From NCBI RefSeq assembly GCF_964019385.1, contig NC_088645.1:42238331-42302330 (forward strand): a DNA stretch of 64,000 nucleotides. Direction: 5' to 3'. Every line of letters begins with the position of its first letter. The first letter of the stretch is position 1. The notes below the pieces were generated by a model. The model was not told where the DNA came from. It was given only the letters and a program-made list of their open reading frames with translations, and ran no database searches. Position numbers and translations under genes: made by a program. Shown piece after piece: positions 22,917 to 34,851 of the stretch. The DNA is from Sycon ciliatum. Lineage: Eukaryota > Porifera > Calcarea > Leucosolenida > Sycettidae.

Positions 22917-23907
22917 GCTGCTATTCTGTCAGGTAGTGATATCTTCTCACCATGCTCACACTGTACTTAGCTGCTATTCTGTCAGGTAGTGAAATCTTCA
23001 CACCATACTCACACTGTACTTAGCTGCTATTCTGTCAGGTAGTGATATCTTCTCACCATGCTCACACTGTACTTAGCTGGTATTCTGTCAGGTAGTGATA
23101 TCTTCACACCATACTCACACTGTACTTAGCTGGTATTCTGTCAGGTAGTGATATCTTCACACCATACTCACACTGTACTTAGCTGCTATTCTGTCAGGTA
23201 GTGATATCTTCTCACCATGCTCACACTGTACTTAGCTGCTATTCTGTCAGGTAGTGATATCTTCTCACCATGCTCACACTGTACTTAGCTGCTATTCTGT
23301 CAGGTAGTGATATCTTCTCACCATGCTCACACTGTACTTAGCTGCTATTCTGTCAGGTAGTGATATCTTCTCACCATGCTCACACTGTACTTAGCTGCTA
23401 TTCTGTCAGGTAGTGATATCTTCTCACCATGATTACACTGTACTTAGCTGCTATTCTGTCAGGTAGGGATATCTTCTCACCATGCTCACACTGTACTTAG
23501 CTGCTATTCTGTCAGGTAGTGATATCTTCTCACCATGCTCACACTGTACTTAGCTGCTATTCTGTCAGGTAGTGATATCTTCACACCATACTCACACTGT
23601 ACTTAGCTGCTATTCTGTCAGGTAGTGATATCTTCTCACCATGCTCACACTGTACTTAGCTGCTATTCTGTCAGGTAGTGATATCTTCTCACCATGCTCA
23701 CACTGTACTTAGCTGGTATTCTGTCAGGTAGTGATATCTTCACACCATACTCACACTGTACTTAGCTGCTATTCTGTCAGGTAGTGATATCTTCTCACCA
23801 TGCTCACACTGTGCTTAGCTGCTATTCTGTCAGGTAGTGATATCTTCTCACCATGCTCACACTGTACTTAGCTGCTATTCTGTCAGGTAGTGATATCTTC
23901 TCACCAT
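22917..23907. repeat. 53-bp satellite array, first block
   Basis: About 18.7 tandem monomers of exactly 53 bp (e.g. 23235 to 23288). Two monomer types differ at CTTCTCACCATGCTCAC versus CTTCACACCATACTCAC. The array continues at 25171 after a LINE. Confidence 0.98.
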
Positions 23908-25170
23908 CCCCCAGGGAAGCATCCTTGGACCAACGCTTTTCCCGGCCTACGTCAATGATGCGCCAGATGTTCTCGCTGACGGCGCCAGCTTGGAAGCCTA
24001 TGCTGATGATACAACTTTGTACAGCTTAGTCACCTCCCAGCAGACCCCAACAGTAGCCGCGCAGTCACTGCAGGTGTCCGTTGACCGACTGCACGAGTGG
24101 GGTCGTACATGGAAAGTGATGTTTGAACCGACCAAATCCCAGGCCCTGACAGCCACCCTCAGACGCACCGGCTTAGATCTCCCCCCACTCCTGTTTGGTG
24201 GCACACTGGTGCCCGAGACAACCACCATCACCCTCCTTGGTGTGAAGGTGGACGCAAAGTTGACCTTCAGCGATCACCTACGCTCCGTAGCCACCCGTGC
24301 ACGCCAACGGCTTGGGGTCCTAAACAGAGCCGCCCACATACTCACCCCCGCCGGCCGGACGACCGTATACAAGGCGTTCGTATGACCGGTCATGGAGTAT
24401 GCGCCTCTTGTATGGATGGGAGCTGCGCAGAGTCACCTCCAGCGTCTGAACAATGTTCAGCGCCGTGCGCTTCATGCTATCGGCCCTGGGGCACACCTAC
24501 CCAGCCTGGCCATTCGCCGCACTGTTGCCTCGCTTGCCTGCCTGTACAAGCTGCACTACTTGCCTGGTCCTCCGCAGCTGCTCTCTGTGTTGCCACCGCG
24601 CCACATCATCTCTACCAACCCCAGAACTCGCAGCGAGCACGGTGCTGTCAGTGGCCATGACCACCAGCTCCAACACCAGCTGCCTGCATCTGCCCCGCTG
24701 GCACTGAAGCGCTCGTTCCCACACTGCAGCATCAGCGATTGGAACTCCCTCCCTGCCGCTCTCCTATCCCAGCCTCCCCACAGCAAGAGAATGCAATCAT
24801 TCAAAACGAATGTTTACCGCCATCTTCGCAGCACAAACTGGCTCTGGGCAGTCGATTCCCTATGAATAGTATGATGCTAAGACAGTTTCTCCCCCCCAAT
24901 TGCTCGTGTTAAGCCTTGGGTTTTTGCATCTTTCTCACCTGTACAGCTCTATCTTCTTCTTTTTTCATTGTTTTTGGTGCGTGTTTTTGGCCGTGACGCC
25001 GAGACCTCAGGTCGGCAGAGTCATCAATGCCCCACCATCACTGCTGCGTCTCGGTGTAGCGCCTGCTCATTAGTTGTCACGTTTGTCCTAGTCTCCGTAC
25101 CATTGTCTTTCCTTATTCTTTTCGAGCTGGTTATGTGAACGAAGTAAAAAAAAAAAAAAAAAAAAAAAAA
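23908..25170 (+). mobile_element. LINE-A insertion in the satellite (5'-truncated)
   Basis: Starts inside the RT at PQGSILGPTLF, includes AYADDTTLYS (active site), and runs to the natural end NWLWAVDSL. A 3' UTR and a ~25-nt poly(A) at 25146-25170 follow. Protein sequence is almost identical to the copy at 41.3-44.3 kb, apart from one CGA-to-TGA stop near 24382. The satellite resumes at the next base of the monomer, so there is at most 1-2 bp of target duplication. Recent insertion. Confidence 0.93.
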
Positions 25171-25464
25171 TGCTCACACTGTACTTAGCTGCTATTCTGT
25201 CAGGTAGTGATATCTTCTCACCATGCTCACACTGTACTTAGCTGCTATTCTGTCAGGTAGTGATATCTTCTCACCATGCTCACACTGTACTTAGCTGCTA
25301 TTCTGTCAGGTAGTGATATCTTCTCACCATGCTCACACTGTACTTAGCTGCTATTCTGTCAGGTAGTGATATCTTCTCACCATGCTCACACTGTACTTAG
25401 CTGCTATTCTGTCAGGTAGTGATATCTTCTCACCATGCTCACACTGTACTTAGCTGCTATTCTG
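25171..25464. repeat. 53-bp satellite array, second block
   Basis: About 5.5 monomers, nearly all of the TCTCACCATGC type, continuing the phase of the first block. Confidence 0.97.
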
Positions 25465-25528
25465 CTTCTGTGTCCACAGTCTAGTACTACATCACAATTT
25501 TCCCATTCCTTTATTTGTGTTTTGTCAG

Positions 25529-28500
25529 ATAAAGATAGATATCGGGCACTTCATGCGCAGGATGGCACGTGGCTGCACGTCTGAAAGCCACCCATCCTAT
25601 GGAGCTTTTCATGACTGGCCTCTCCGATGCCATTTTTGAGTGGGATGGTGCTGACCGGATGCGGTTTGCCACTGCCAAGAAGGTTGAGTTCGAAGCTGGA
25701 GGTAAGTTTCTAAGATTGATTAAGGAAGCATTGTCATGGACACATAATGCAGATTGTATTTTTGTATTTTGTATTTGGGTTTTTTCATCTGAAGTCAAAC
25801 GAGCAATCATGCCCAATTTCCTAAAATTACTGAGCCTAATAGATGAGTAAAAGGGTCAAGGTCTTGAAAATGTCGCACTTATAGATATATCTGATCATCT
25901 TCTACTGTTGTTTTCTGTGTCACATTTGTGGTGCTTCAATTCAGGGGTGGAATGGGTGATGTGGAAAGGGCTTTGACCAAGAAAGAGATGTCCACTCATT
26001 GTCGCCGACAAACAAAGCCTGCAAGCAGGATCAAAGCGGGTATAGAATCCCTGATCTTGCAGCTCCCAAACTCCACTGATGCTGTAGGGTTTCCACTGCT
26101 CACAGACCAGAGTAGTAGGCCTACCGACGTCACGGCCATGCTCCGTCCTACAGTTTACTTACTACATGAAAAGTCATCATAGTAGATACTGGTGTTTGCG
26201 ACAATCCATCCTACACTACGTCTACAGTATACAGTACACAGTCAGCTCAGTGCAACAAGCGTACATCTATGAAAGTCACTGGAGCAAAACAAATTACGAA
26301 AAAGCAAAAAATTAAATTCCGCCAGCACTCTTGACCACCCACCCCCTTTTTGCCTGAGGACGGATTTGAAAAATACGGACGACCCCTAACGGGCAATATT
26401 ACTTAGCACATGACTGATTCATTTTTCTGTTTCCTTGTCAGGGATGCGGTGGGTTTTATACAGTGAATATCTCTATGTTCTCTGCTGACTAGATCGTTCA
26501 TGATCGCACGCGTACCCGCCTCATCTCCATCACTGACCCGTATCATGGAGGCAATTTGCCTCCATCTTTGCAGGACATATCCAGACGGCAAACGAGAAGT
26601 GGCGTCCAAGCGCTTGCAATTCATATCAAGGTAAGCTGCCTACTGTAAACTGCGTAATGTTTGCGAATTTTGCGAGAAGAGCGTAACGCGAATATCAAAC
26701 ATCGTGAGGTCAAACTTCGACAGTAGTTGTATGTGTGTGGCCACGATGTTCTGCGAAAATTTGCCATGGTAAACTCGCTGGTTATGAGGAATCGCGAAAA
26801 TTAAGTGACGCGAATATTGGGAGGTTTACAGCATGCATCATTTCCTATGTAGCGAATCGCTAAGGACGGCATCTTGAATTGCACATTAAGCGTCATTTTT
26901 CAATGCTTCACGATAGTACTCCTATCCATTCTTCATGTGTAATTGCAAATTTCAATCCTAACTTTTCCCATGCCTTGTCTGTTGCTGCAGATGGAAGTTG
27001 ATCTGCCAACACTACTCGGAGATTTGTGGTCGGCTAGTGATCGCGAATACACTGGAGTTGCCACTGGCTCCCATTTTAATGAGGCCACACTCCGCAAGTG
27101 GTGAGTGGAAATCATAGACTTGATATTCCAAGATAATTGTTGTAGCTTGCTATTCTCGTGATCTTTCTAACAATAGCAGCCAGGCACAGTGGGTTGGTAT
27201 AAGACAATGATTCAGAAACGAGAGGTACCAGGTTCAAGTCCTGCTTGGAAGCGAAAGGATTTTTTTTCAACCGTGCTGCGACCCACAGTTAATTGGGAAC
27301 TCGTGCCCTGGCATGAGTAAAACATGGATGTGGCAAATGGGATTTAGGCCTTTGGCCTTTGGTTGGTGGATATGATCTATACTCCCCACCGATTAGGAGC
27401 CGCACCTGACGCCTGATCATGGGGTGGTGGCGTCCCAAAGAAGTGGAAAGGTGGTTCTTGACCAGGGAGTTGTACGACTCCTTGTTCTTGACCTGCTCGG
27501 TACGCTAACCCGTCGAATTTTTTCTAACAATAGCGTATTTACGATACCTAGTGCTGTTTGATGTTGTTGCACTGCGGTGATCAAGGCACTACACGGAGGG
27601 AGGAAATTGGCCTCCTCCCGAAGGGTAAAATTCTTCCTCCCCCCCTACTGTGGCCAGTGCTGCACTGCAACCACCATCCACTCTACCTCTCCAGACAGGG
27701 ATGGGACAACATGTAGAGATTGAAGTGCTGGAAGACACCAGTGGTGAGTCACTTGCTTCAGATATCCATGTGATAAAGAAAAGAAAAGACAGGTGCTCAG
27801 CTAGGTGCTTAGCTACTGCACCTAAATAGTGAGCATAGGGAGATGGGTAGATGGGTCATGGGTGGACGGCAGTTCTTTGCGCGGTTGCCAGACTATAGCA
27901 GCCTGGGTTTTTTTGTGGTTTACAAACAACCCTTTCTATTCAGGGTGCTATCCTCAATAGTGTAGTGAAGGTCGGGCAGGATTTATTGCACTTGTATGGA
28001 CATGTGGGTGCAGGCACCAGACCTTTAATAATTGCTTTCTTTATGTGAAGTTGTTCTCTGCTTCTAGTATTAAAGGCCAACTTGCACGGATGCAGCAAGA
28101 CTCCCAACAACAAACTCCTTGCCACTTTGTGCTGCACCAGACACACAACTCATGTCCAACCACAGTACAGGGATAGCTGATACTTCGTGCTTGTCTAGCA
28201 CTGGGCAAGGATCTGAGTCCAGAAGGGTGCGCATGAGGATATTCAGCTGCACTTTCAGGCAGTTTCAGTCCTCGCAGGCATTGCGGTATGATCTTGCACT
28301 CTTGCAGACTCTCCTTGTTGCCTGCATACTTAATGTATACGTATGTGATATTTCTGCATTTTTGGTCTCTGCTTTCATAGTGTCCAGGACAACAATGTGG
28401 CGCCGTAAAAGAAAGGCACTGGCTGAGGCAGACAGCAGAGCAAGTACGCTGCAGCCAGCACTGCTTTCACTGCAGCCAGCACCACTGCAGCCAGCACCAC

Positions 28501-29668
28501 AGCAGCCAGACCACTGCAACTAGCACCACTGAAGCCGGCACCACTGCAGCCAGCACCTCTGCAGCCAGCACCGCTTCAGCCAGCACCACTGCAGCCAGCA
28601 CCGCTTCAGCCAGCACCGCTGCAGCCAGCACCTCTGCAGCCAGCACCGCTTCAGCCAGCACCACTGCAGCCAGCACCACTGCAGCCAGCACCGCTGCAGC
28701 CAGAACCGCTGCAGCCAGCACCACCGCAGCCAGCACCACTGCAGCCAGCACCGCTGCAGCCAGCACCGCTGCAGCCAGCACCGCTGCAGCCAGCACCACT
28801 GCAGCCAGCACCACTGCAGCTAACACCACTGCAGCCAGCACCAGCACTAAACGCATGAGTGTCACTGGTAAGCATGAAGCATAACAGATGATATTCACCT
28901 GAATTTATTGATAACATGCGTAAAGTACTGTTGCATGTGTGCTATCATACATACCGTACTGTATTGCATACAGGCCTGTCTCATATAGAAGCCTGTTTTG
29001 GAATACAGGCCTGATTTTTCGAGATGCACTGTCGGCACATAAGCCTGGTTTTAGTGTTGACATACATAGAAATACATGTCTTGTATAGAAATACCTGTCT
29101 CATATAGAAGCCTGCAAAATTCCCCCAAAATGTCATACAAGCACCGTACGGTACCTTTTACGGTTTTGTCCATTTCTTTCTTATGCTCTAACTTTGTTAA
29201 TTTTGTCCAGGAAAGTCGAGTACACAGACCGAGACGCATGGGGAGAACGAATGCATTACGGGTGGTCATAGACTTTGGGAAACAGTTGTGAATCATGAGT
29301 TGGGTACGTTGGCAGCCGCAATAATTTCTTATGTGAAAGCATCTGCAAGCTGTGCAGCATCTTCAACCAGTTATTCGGAAAAATAAGCATTCTTGGAAAT
29401 GGCAATTGGTAATGGTGTGAACTGATGTTTCGGCTTATCAAATTTGCTTTTGATGTGTTTCTTGCAGTCTTAAAATGATGTGCATGTCTTTGTTTCTTGT
29501 TCTTCTGCTGACCTCGTAGACAGAAGAATTTACATATGTGGAAAATGTGGGAAGGCTGCGGCCTTGAAAGGCCACACACAATTCCGAGGTCAAAGGTACT
29601 GCTCCAACGTGGAGGGGCAGATCCCCAAAGGACAGTGGCTGAAGGAAAAAAAGAAGAGCTTCAATTGA
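25529..29668 (+). CDS. Candidate multi-exon gene of unknown function (possibly transposon-derived)
   Basis: Blocks with splice-like borders: A 25529-25701 (after TTTTGTCAG, ends GGAG|GTAAGT; includes LSDAIFEWDGADRMRFATAKK), and B from 25945 (after TTCAATTCAG; TKKEMSTHCRRQTKPASR). C is 26493-26630 (138 bp, after CTGACTAG, ends AAG|GTAAGC; ITDPYHGGNLPPSLQD). D is 26991-27100 (after GCTGCAG, ends AAGTG|GTGAGT; LPTLLGDLWSASDREYTGV). The terminal block is 29520-29668 (after CTCGTAG), encoding YICGKCGKAAALKGHTQFRGQRYC and a stop. C to D joins in phase 0. The last block has a Cys-rich C-x2-C ... H ... C pattern. The A/B junction does not keep frame and block A switches frame, so the model may be wrong or pseudogenic. 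Similar blocks are recalled from large uncharacterised proteins of fish and invertebrates, but this was not checked. Confidence 0.4.
26643..26831. mobile_element. Short MITE (CTGTAAAC ... GTTTACAG)
   Basis: Inverted ends CTGTAAAC/GTTTACAG, with AATATTCGCG-like sub-terminal matches. TA precedes the left end but CA follows the right. Lies in the intron between blocks C and D of the candidate gene. Confidence 0.45.
27178..27520 (+). mobile_element. tRNA-derived SINE with 14-bp TSD (intact)
   Basis: Perfect 14-bp duplication TTTCTAACAATAGC at 27164-27177 and 27521-27534. A-box-like GGCACAGTGGGTTGG just after the start and B box GGTTCAAGTCC at 27231-27241. Same family as 4171-4528. Lies in a presumed intron of the candidate gene. 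Confidence 0.9.
28440..28850. repeat. 15-bp minisatellite (GCAGCCAGCACCACT)
   Basis: About 26 units with AC-C, GC-T and T-C variants. A one-base deletion at ~28511 breaks all long frames across it, so it is treated as non-coding. 28905-29120 has several CAGGCCTG/ATATAGAAGCCTG repeats without further structure. Confidence 0.9.
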
Positions 29669-29756
29669 AGAAGAAAGAGAAAGAGTAGGAACACTTATGT
29701 TGTTTGCATCAAACTTTTCTCTCTTTCTAAGTTGGCATTGCATATTGCAGCCCGCA

Positions 29757-29850
29757 GTGTATGTATGTGTGTGCGTGTGTATGTGTGTGTGTGCGTGTGT
29801 GTGTGTGTGGTGTGTGTTTTTGTGTATGTGTATGTGTGTGTGTGTGCACA
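29757..29850. repeat. (TG)n microsatellite, interrupted
   Basis: TG run with TATG and TTTT interruptions. 29851-30067 shows nothing recognisable. Confidence 0.85.
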
Positions 29851-30067
29851 TTTATGCTCTGCTAATCAGGTCGTAATAATGTCGCATCTTACAGGAATAT
29901 TGTGTTCTGTTAGAATTTATCTTCATATAATGAGTTGCGTGTGGTGCGGCAGGCAATAAGTGTTGCATTCCTTTCTTCAAACGGATTTCTTTTTCAACAT
30001 ATTTCTGATCGATCGTGTGAATTTGCAGTGTGACTGAGTGTTAAAAATTGTTAACAAATGTTGGAAT

Positions 30068-30306
30068 ATAGTGTAACTCATCCACTCTTTCGCGCTCCCC
30101 TCTCTTTATTGCTTATTCGGTTTGGCTCACTCTACCCAGAGAAGTTAAGGATCTGACCTCACTCCGCCTGTTTAAGATCCGTGCTGCCCCTTATTTACTA
30201 CGACAGAAATAGCTCATTATCCACATGTCCTTTGCGTCTCTGTGTTTTTCACTGTTTTTACTTGACATTATCTTTCTTTACGGAGTTGTTGTTGCTGTTG
30301 TAGTAT
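30068..30306 (+). mobile_element. LINE-C 3' end, left fragment
   Basis: Aligns with 57893-58100 (LINE-C C terminus and 3' UTR start). The matching remainder resumes at 35205, so LINE-D and other sequence inserted here. A run of four 11-bp TAATACGGAAC units follows at 30319-30362. Confidence 0.75.
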
Positions 30307-30791
30307 CTCTGCCTGGCTAATACGGAACTAATACAGAAGTAATACGGAAGTAATACGGAACTTTACCTGATGTATATTTAATGTATCTCCGTATGTAAGC
30401 AAACGGCGTCTGTTGCATTTTATATTTTTTTTATTTTTTTATTGGGAACACAGCCCTACAAAGAGACATGTGGAGACAAACACAAGACAAGACACAGGGG
30501 ATGTAGGGACGACGTGCCGATGTACAGGGAGCAACTCGACCGACCAGGGGTCTCGGCGTTAGCGTTGCAACCTGGCATCGAAAAAAAAAGGGGGGGGGTG
30601 CATGGTCAGGTAGCAAAAATAATAATTTGGTGCGAGAAGGGGGCGCTAGTATTGCACCAAATAATAATTATAAATACGTGTAATGACTAAACCAGAAGGG
30701 AAAATGAAGAAAGAGAACAATAATCATAACAAGCAAGTAGTAGTAGAGAGGTAAAATAATACTAAATGGATCTCAAATCTCAATATCATCG

Positions 30792-33685
30792 TCACAGATA
30801 CTGTGTGGACCACAGCCATCTCTTTCGGATTAGATCCTTACATACGTTGACCTTGAAGGTTTGGAGGTGTCTTGAATGAGGCTCGTGAAGCAGGAGGTCC
30901 GCAGGCAGGTTGTTCCAGGGTGTGATGGCGATGAAGGGGAAGGATCGCAGGAGGTAGTCAGGGGCTGTGCAAGGGGGTGTCCACTTCAGCTGACAGGCAT
31001 GGTGCGTCTGACGTTTTTGCCGTGTGCACATGCTAGCTACGGCAGGGGGCTTGGTTGGTGGCAGCATGGCCTTTACCTGGGGAGGCCCTGGAATGTAGTG
31101 CAGCTTGAACAAGTATGACAGGGCTGCCACCATCCGACGAAGCTGAAGACTTTGGAGGATGGTTCCAGGTCCCAGGAAATGCAGGGCACGTTGCTGAACC
31201 TTGTCCAGCTGGGCCATGTTAGTTGCGGCTGCGCTCGACCAGGCCAGTGGGGAATATTCAAGTAGGGGTCGCACGAATCCCTTGTAGACCGTCACTCGAC
31301 CATGGTCGTCCAGGATGGGTGCTGCCTTTCGTAGGAAACCCAGCCTTTGGGAGGCGCGCAGTGCAACACTGCGAGTGTGCGCTCTGTAGGAGAGAGTAGG
31401 GTCGAGCATGACTCCCAGCAGCTTCAGGGTACCTGTCTCCTGGAGTGCTTCACCTCCAAAGGTGACTGGTGGAGTGCAGGGGGGGACGTGCTTGCGATGT
31501 AGAGTCATGCGCTGTGTCTTGGCTGGCTCAAAACAGATACGCCACTTGCGGCCCCACTCCTCAAGACTGTTGAGGGACCCTTGGAGGGAGGCGGTGGACT
31601 GTTGGAGATCGTCAGTTGGCTGTACTAAGCTGTAGAGTGTGGTGTCGTCTGCAAAGCTGCTCAGCTGCGTTCCTGGAGTTAAACATTGTTCAATGTCACA
31701 GGTGTATAGAAGGAAGAGGCTGGGTCCTAGGATGCTGCCTTGGGGGACACCAGCCTGGATGGGTTGAGCATTTGACGTCTGGCCTCCAATCACAACGCGG
31801 ATGTTTCGGTTGGTGAGGTAGTCCTGCAGCCAAACAAGCAGGCGTCCGTCGACGCCGGCCTGCTTTGCTTTGTACAGCACTCCTGTGTGCGATACCCGGT
31901 CAAACGCACCGGCAATATCCACGGCGAGGACCTGGACACAACCGCCAGTACTTATGGTGTGGACCCATTCATGTTGGAGAGCTGTTAAGATATCTGCGGT
32001 TCCTCTTCCACGTCGGAATCCAAACTGGCTGTTTGGCAACACCTCATGCTTCTCTAGGTAGTTAACCAGTTGCGTGTTTACAATGCCCTCCATGACTTTA
32101 GACATGATCGTTAGCAGTGATATTGGTCGGTAGTTAGATGCCAAAGATCTGGAGGACCGTTTGTGAACTGGGACTACATGGGCAAGTTTCCATGCCCCAG
32201 GTTGCACACCGGCTAAGAAGCAGAGGGCGAAGAGCTTTGCCAGTGGGTCTGCAAGTTCAGATGAGCACATCTTGAGCACACGAGCAGAGATGCCATCCGG
32301 TCCAGTTGCTTTTGATACAGCCAAGTTCGCCAAGTGCCGTTTGACCGTTGCAGCGCGGAAGTGAATGTGCTTTAGCGTGGCATAGGCAGGTCGTTGCAGG
32401 TCAGGCAGGTCAGCAGCACAGAGGTCGTTATTGCCAAGGCTACACTTGTTCGCAAAATGCGCTGCAAAGCACTCGGCTTTCTCACGAGAAGAGTGGAACT
32501 TTTGTCCTGCAGGGTTGGTCAGCAGGGGGATGTCAGAGCAACGTCCCTTGCCTGCTGCGCTCTTGATGGTTGACCACCACTCTTTGTCCCGGAGGGAACC
32601 TGCAGTAAGCTTGTTGCGAATTCTACGTTGATGTGCTAATCGCGCTGCATGACACGCTTCCACTTCGTGGTTAACAGTTGTGATGTACTGGACCTTGTGG
32701 TTATCGTTGCGGGGATTGCGTCGCCACAGCTTCCATGCCCGCTCCTTGGCATGATTGGCGTTAGAACAGTCCGGTGTCCACCATACAGGGTTGGATTGGT
32801 GCACCACAAGCTCTTTGGATGGTATGAACTGTTTCATTCCATGCATGATGACATCAGTTACGCGCTGACAGGACTGCTCCGCACACCCATGGATCTTGGC
32901 GGGCCAGTCTATGTTGCGGAGGTAGGCTCTCAGGCGGTGCCAGTCAGCAAGGGCGTATTTCCAAACCTGTCGAACAGCAGGATCTTCGCGTCGTGGATGC
33001 TGTTGGAGAAACTCGGCAATGATAACGGCATGATCAGATCGTCCAAGTGGTGCATAGGCTGTGGTGCATACGGGGTGTGGGAAATCGGAGATGATAAGAT
33101 CGAGAGTATTGTTGCCGCGGGTTGGCTGGGTGACATGCGGGACAAGATGATGTGGTGCGCAGACTTCCTCCAGGCATTCACCGGCTCGAGTAGTATAGTC
33201 TTGCTACTCTGTAGCCAGGCTGAATTATGCACGTTGAAGTCCCCTGCAATTATCACATTGCTGCCAAGACGGCGGACATCATCCAAAGTGTTGTCTAGGT
33301 AGTCCATCAGGCTGGTGTCTGTCTCTGCACAAGAGCCAGGCCGGTAGAGCGCACCCAGAACAGTCTTTGTTCCGGAGTGCATTGCCAGGGAAATCCATAA
33401 GAGCTCGTGATCACGGCAATCTATATCGTCGTGGTGGGTAATGGATAGTTCACTCCTAGCCCACACTGCCACACCGCCACCATGGGCATCTCGATCCTTC
33501 CTTATAGGGGGTGAGTATCCTGGGATTGTCAACTCATGGGAGGAATTATCTGAGCAGAGCTTCGTTTCTGTTACTATTGCCACGTCTACATTATACTGCA
33601 GGATTGCATGCTGCAGGGCACCTATCTTGTTGCTCAGGCTGAATGCATTAGTCACTAGCAGTCGCAGAGGTCTGGAATCCATCAT
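30792..33685 (-). pseudogene. LINE-D ORF2: endonuclease plus reverse transcriptase, one frameshift
   Basis: The N-terminal AP-endonuclease domain has VTNAFSLSNK, VTETKL, AHGGGVAVWA, YRPGS and IAGDFNVHN. The frame slips near 33200. The downstream frame restores GRSDHAV (the endonuclease SDH motif) and then the RT: SKATGPDGISARVLK, VPVHKRSSR, NYRPISLL, FGFRRGRGT, DIAGAFDRV, GVPQGSILGPSLF and FADDTTLYS (active site ~31640-31665). It ends with WLWSTQYL. The catalytic residues are kept, so only the frameshift blocks full-length translation. Confidence 0.85.
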
Positions 33686-34851
33686 TGGGCATGAGAGGAC
33701 TGGGCATCCTGCTGGGGTGGCTGCGCATCATGCTGGTCATGTTGTGGCGCAGATCCGTTTGATCTCTTCAGGTCTCCAGCCTCTGGTGGGGAGAGGTGGG
33801 AGTTTCTCCGTTTTTGGCCACTGTGTAGTGGAGTGGAGATGAAGTCTGCCGGTGGTGGTGGCGTCGGTGGTGGTGGCGGCGGGGAGGAGGAGGACGTTGA
33901 ACCCGGCTGCTGTTGTTGCTGTTGCTGTTTAGTCAGAACACTGGCAGAGGTGCTGTTTCTGCTGCTGTGGCTGCGACTGCTGGTGCTGCCCTCAGGGCTG
34001 GTTTCTAAGAACCTCCATGGCCTGCAGTATACGGGCCTTGGCCAGAAGTTGGGCGCTGTCACTGTGGAGAGTGAAGTGGCATCGATGGTCACTCTTGCGG
34101 AAAGACGCCCACTTTCTGACAGCCATATACTGCAGGTGTGGACAGGAATGGAGGCGCCCAGAAACTCACTCCTGGTTTTGATAAATTGTCTGAAGTGGCT
34201 CTCAGTGCTATCTGTGGCGATATTGCCCACATACACCACAGCACGCTTGTTTTTCGGTCGTTCTGAGGAGACAAGCTTCCATGAGTCATCCTCAATAACA
34301 TGGAAGATTGGCTTGGATTCTGTCACATCTGTCTGGGACTTGGTGGGGATGGCATCTTGGTCGCCATCCCCTTCACACTCGTCACTGCTAAGGGAGATGT
34401 TGCAGGGGACGCTGCCATCCTCTTCACACTCGTCACCGCTACGGGAAATGTTGCTGGGGACGCTACGGGACATCGTGGTGTCATGCTTTCGAGTACCTGT
34501 ACCCGCACTGCCTGCTTTGGTACGCCTACGGGAAGGTTGATCCGCACCCGTACCCTGCTGTGTTTGAACTGGCCTTGGAGTAGCTTTTCGCAAGGCAATG
34601 GCGGATTCTCGGAGAGACACTAACTCTTCATTCACATCTTTGAGCTGCCTTGACAGCTCGTCAACCCGTTTGTTTAGGCGCGTCTCCCGATCAGCCGATT
34701 CCGAGACAAATGCGGCCAATGTTTTCAGGATTTCTACTACAGATACCTCAATGCCCGGCAACGACGCCATCAGCCTCAGCTCTTCATCACTCAGGACAGT
34801 CGCGCGAGTGTTTGTTCTCGTGGTGGCCCCAGGCATGGCGGAGGTCACCAA
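33682..34851 (-). CDS. LINE-D ORF1 protein
   Basis: 389 codons, intact. Residues ~55-95 form a probable coiled coil (NKRVDELSRQLKDVNEELVSL). A charged Ser/Thr-rich middle follows, then an RRM-like segment beginning VVYVGNIATD and ending PRPVYCRPWRF at ~200-290. The tail is rich in Pro and Gln (poly-Gln, poly-Pro). Such ORF1 proteins bind RNA and act as chaperones in Jockey/CR1-type elements. The stop codon overlaps the ORF2 start as ATGA (33682-33685), suggesting termination-reinitiation coupling. Confidence 0.75.
   Translation of the reverse strand: MVTSAMPGATTRTNTRATVLSDEELRLMASLPGIEVSVVEILKTLAAFVSESADRETRLNKRVDELSRQLKDVNEELVSLRESAIALRKATPRPVQTQQGTGADQPSRRRTKAGSAGTGTRKHDTTMSRSVPSNISRSGDECEEDGSVPCNISLSSDECEGDGDQDAIPTKSQTDVTESKPIFHVIEDDSWKLVSSERPKNKRAVVYVGNIATDSTESHFRQFIKTRSEFLGASIPVHTCSIWLSESGRLSARVTIDATSLSTVTAPNFWPRPVYCRPWRFLETSPEGSTSSRSHSSRNSTSASVLTKQQQQQQQPGSTSSSSPPPPPPTPPPPADFISTPLHSGQKRRNSHLSPPEAGDLKRSNGSAPQHDQHDAQPPQQDAQSSHAQ

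Noticed and set aside
28440-28850. Long Ala/Val or Leu-Gln-Pro repeat proteins in both strands
   Set aside because: They are translations of a 15-bp minisatellite; a one-base deletion shifts every frame on the plus strand and no domain surrounds it.
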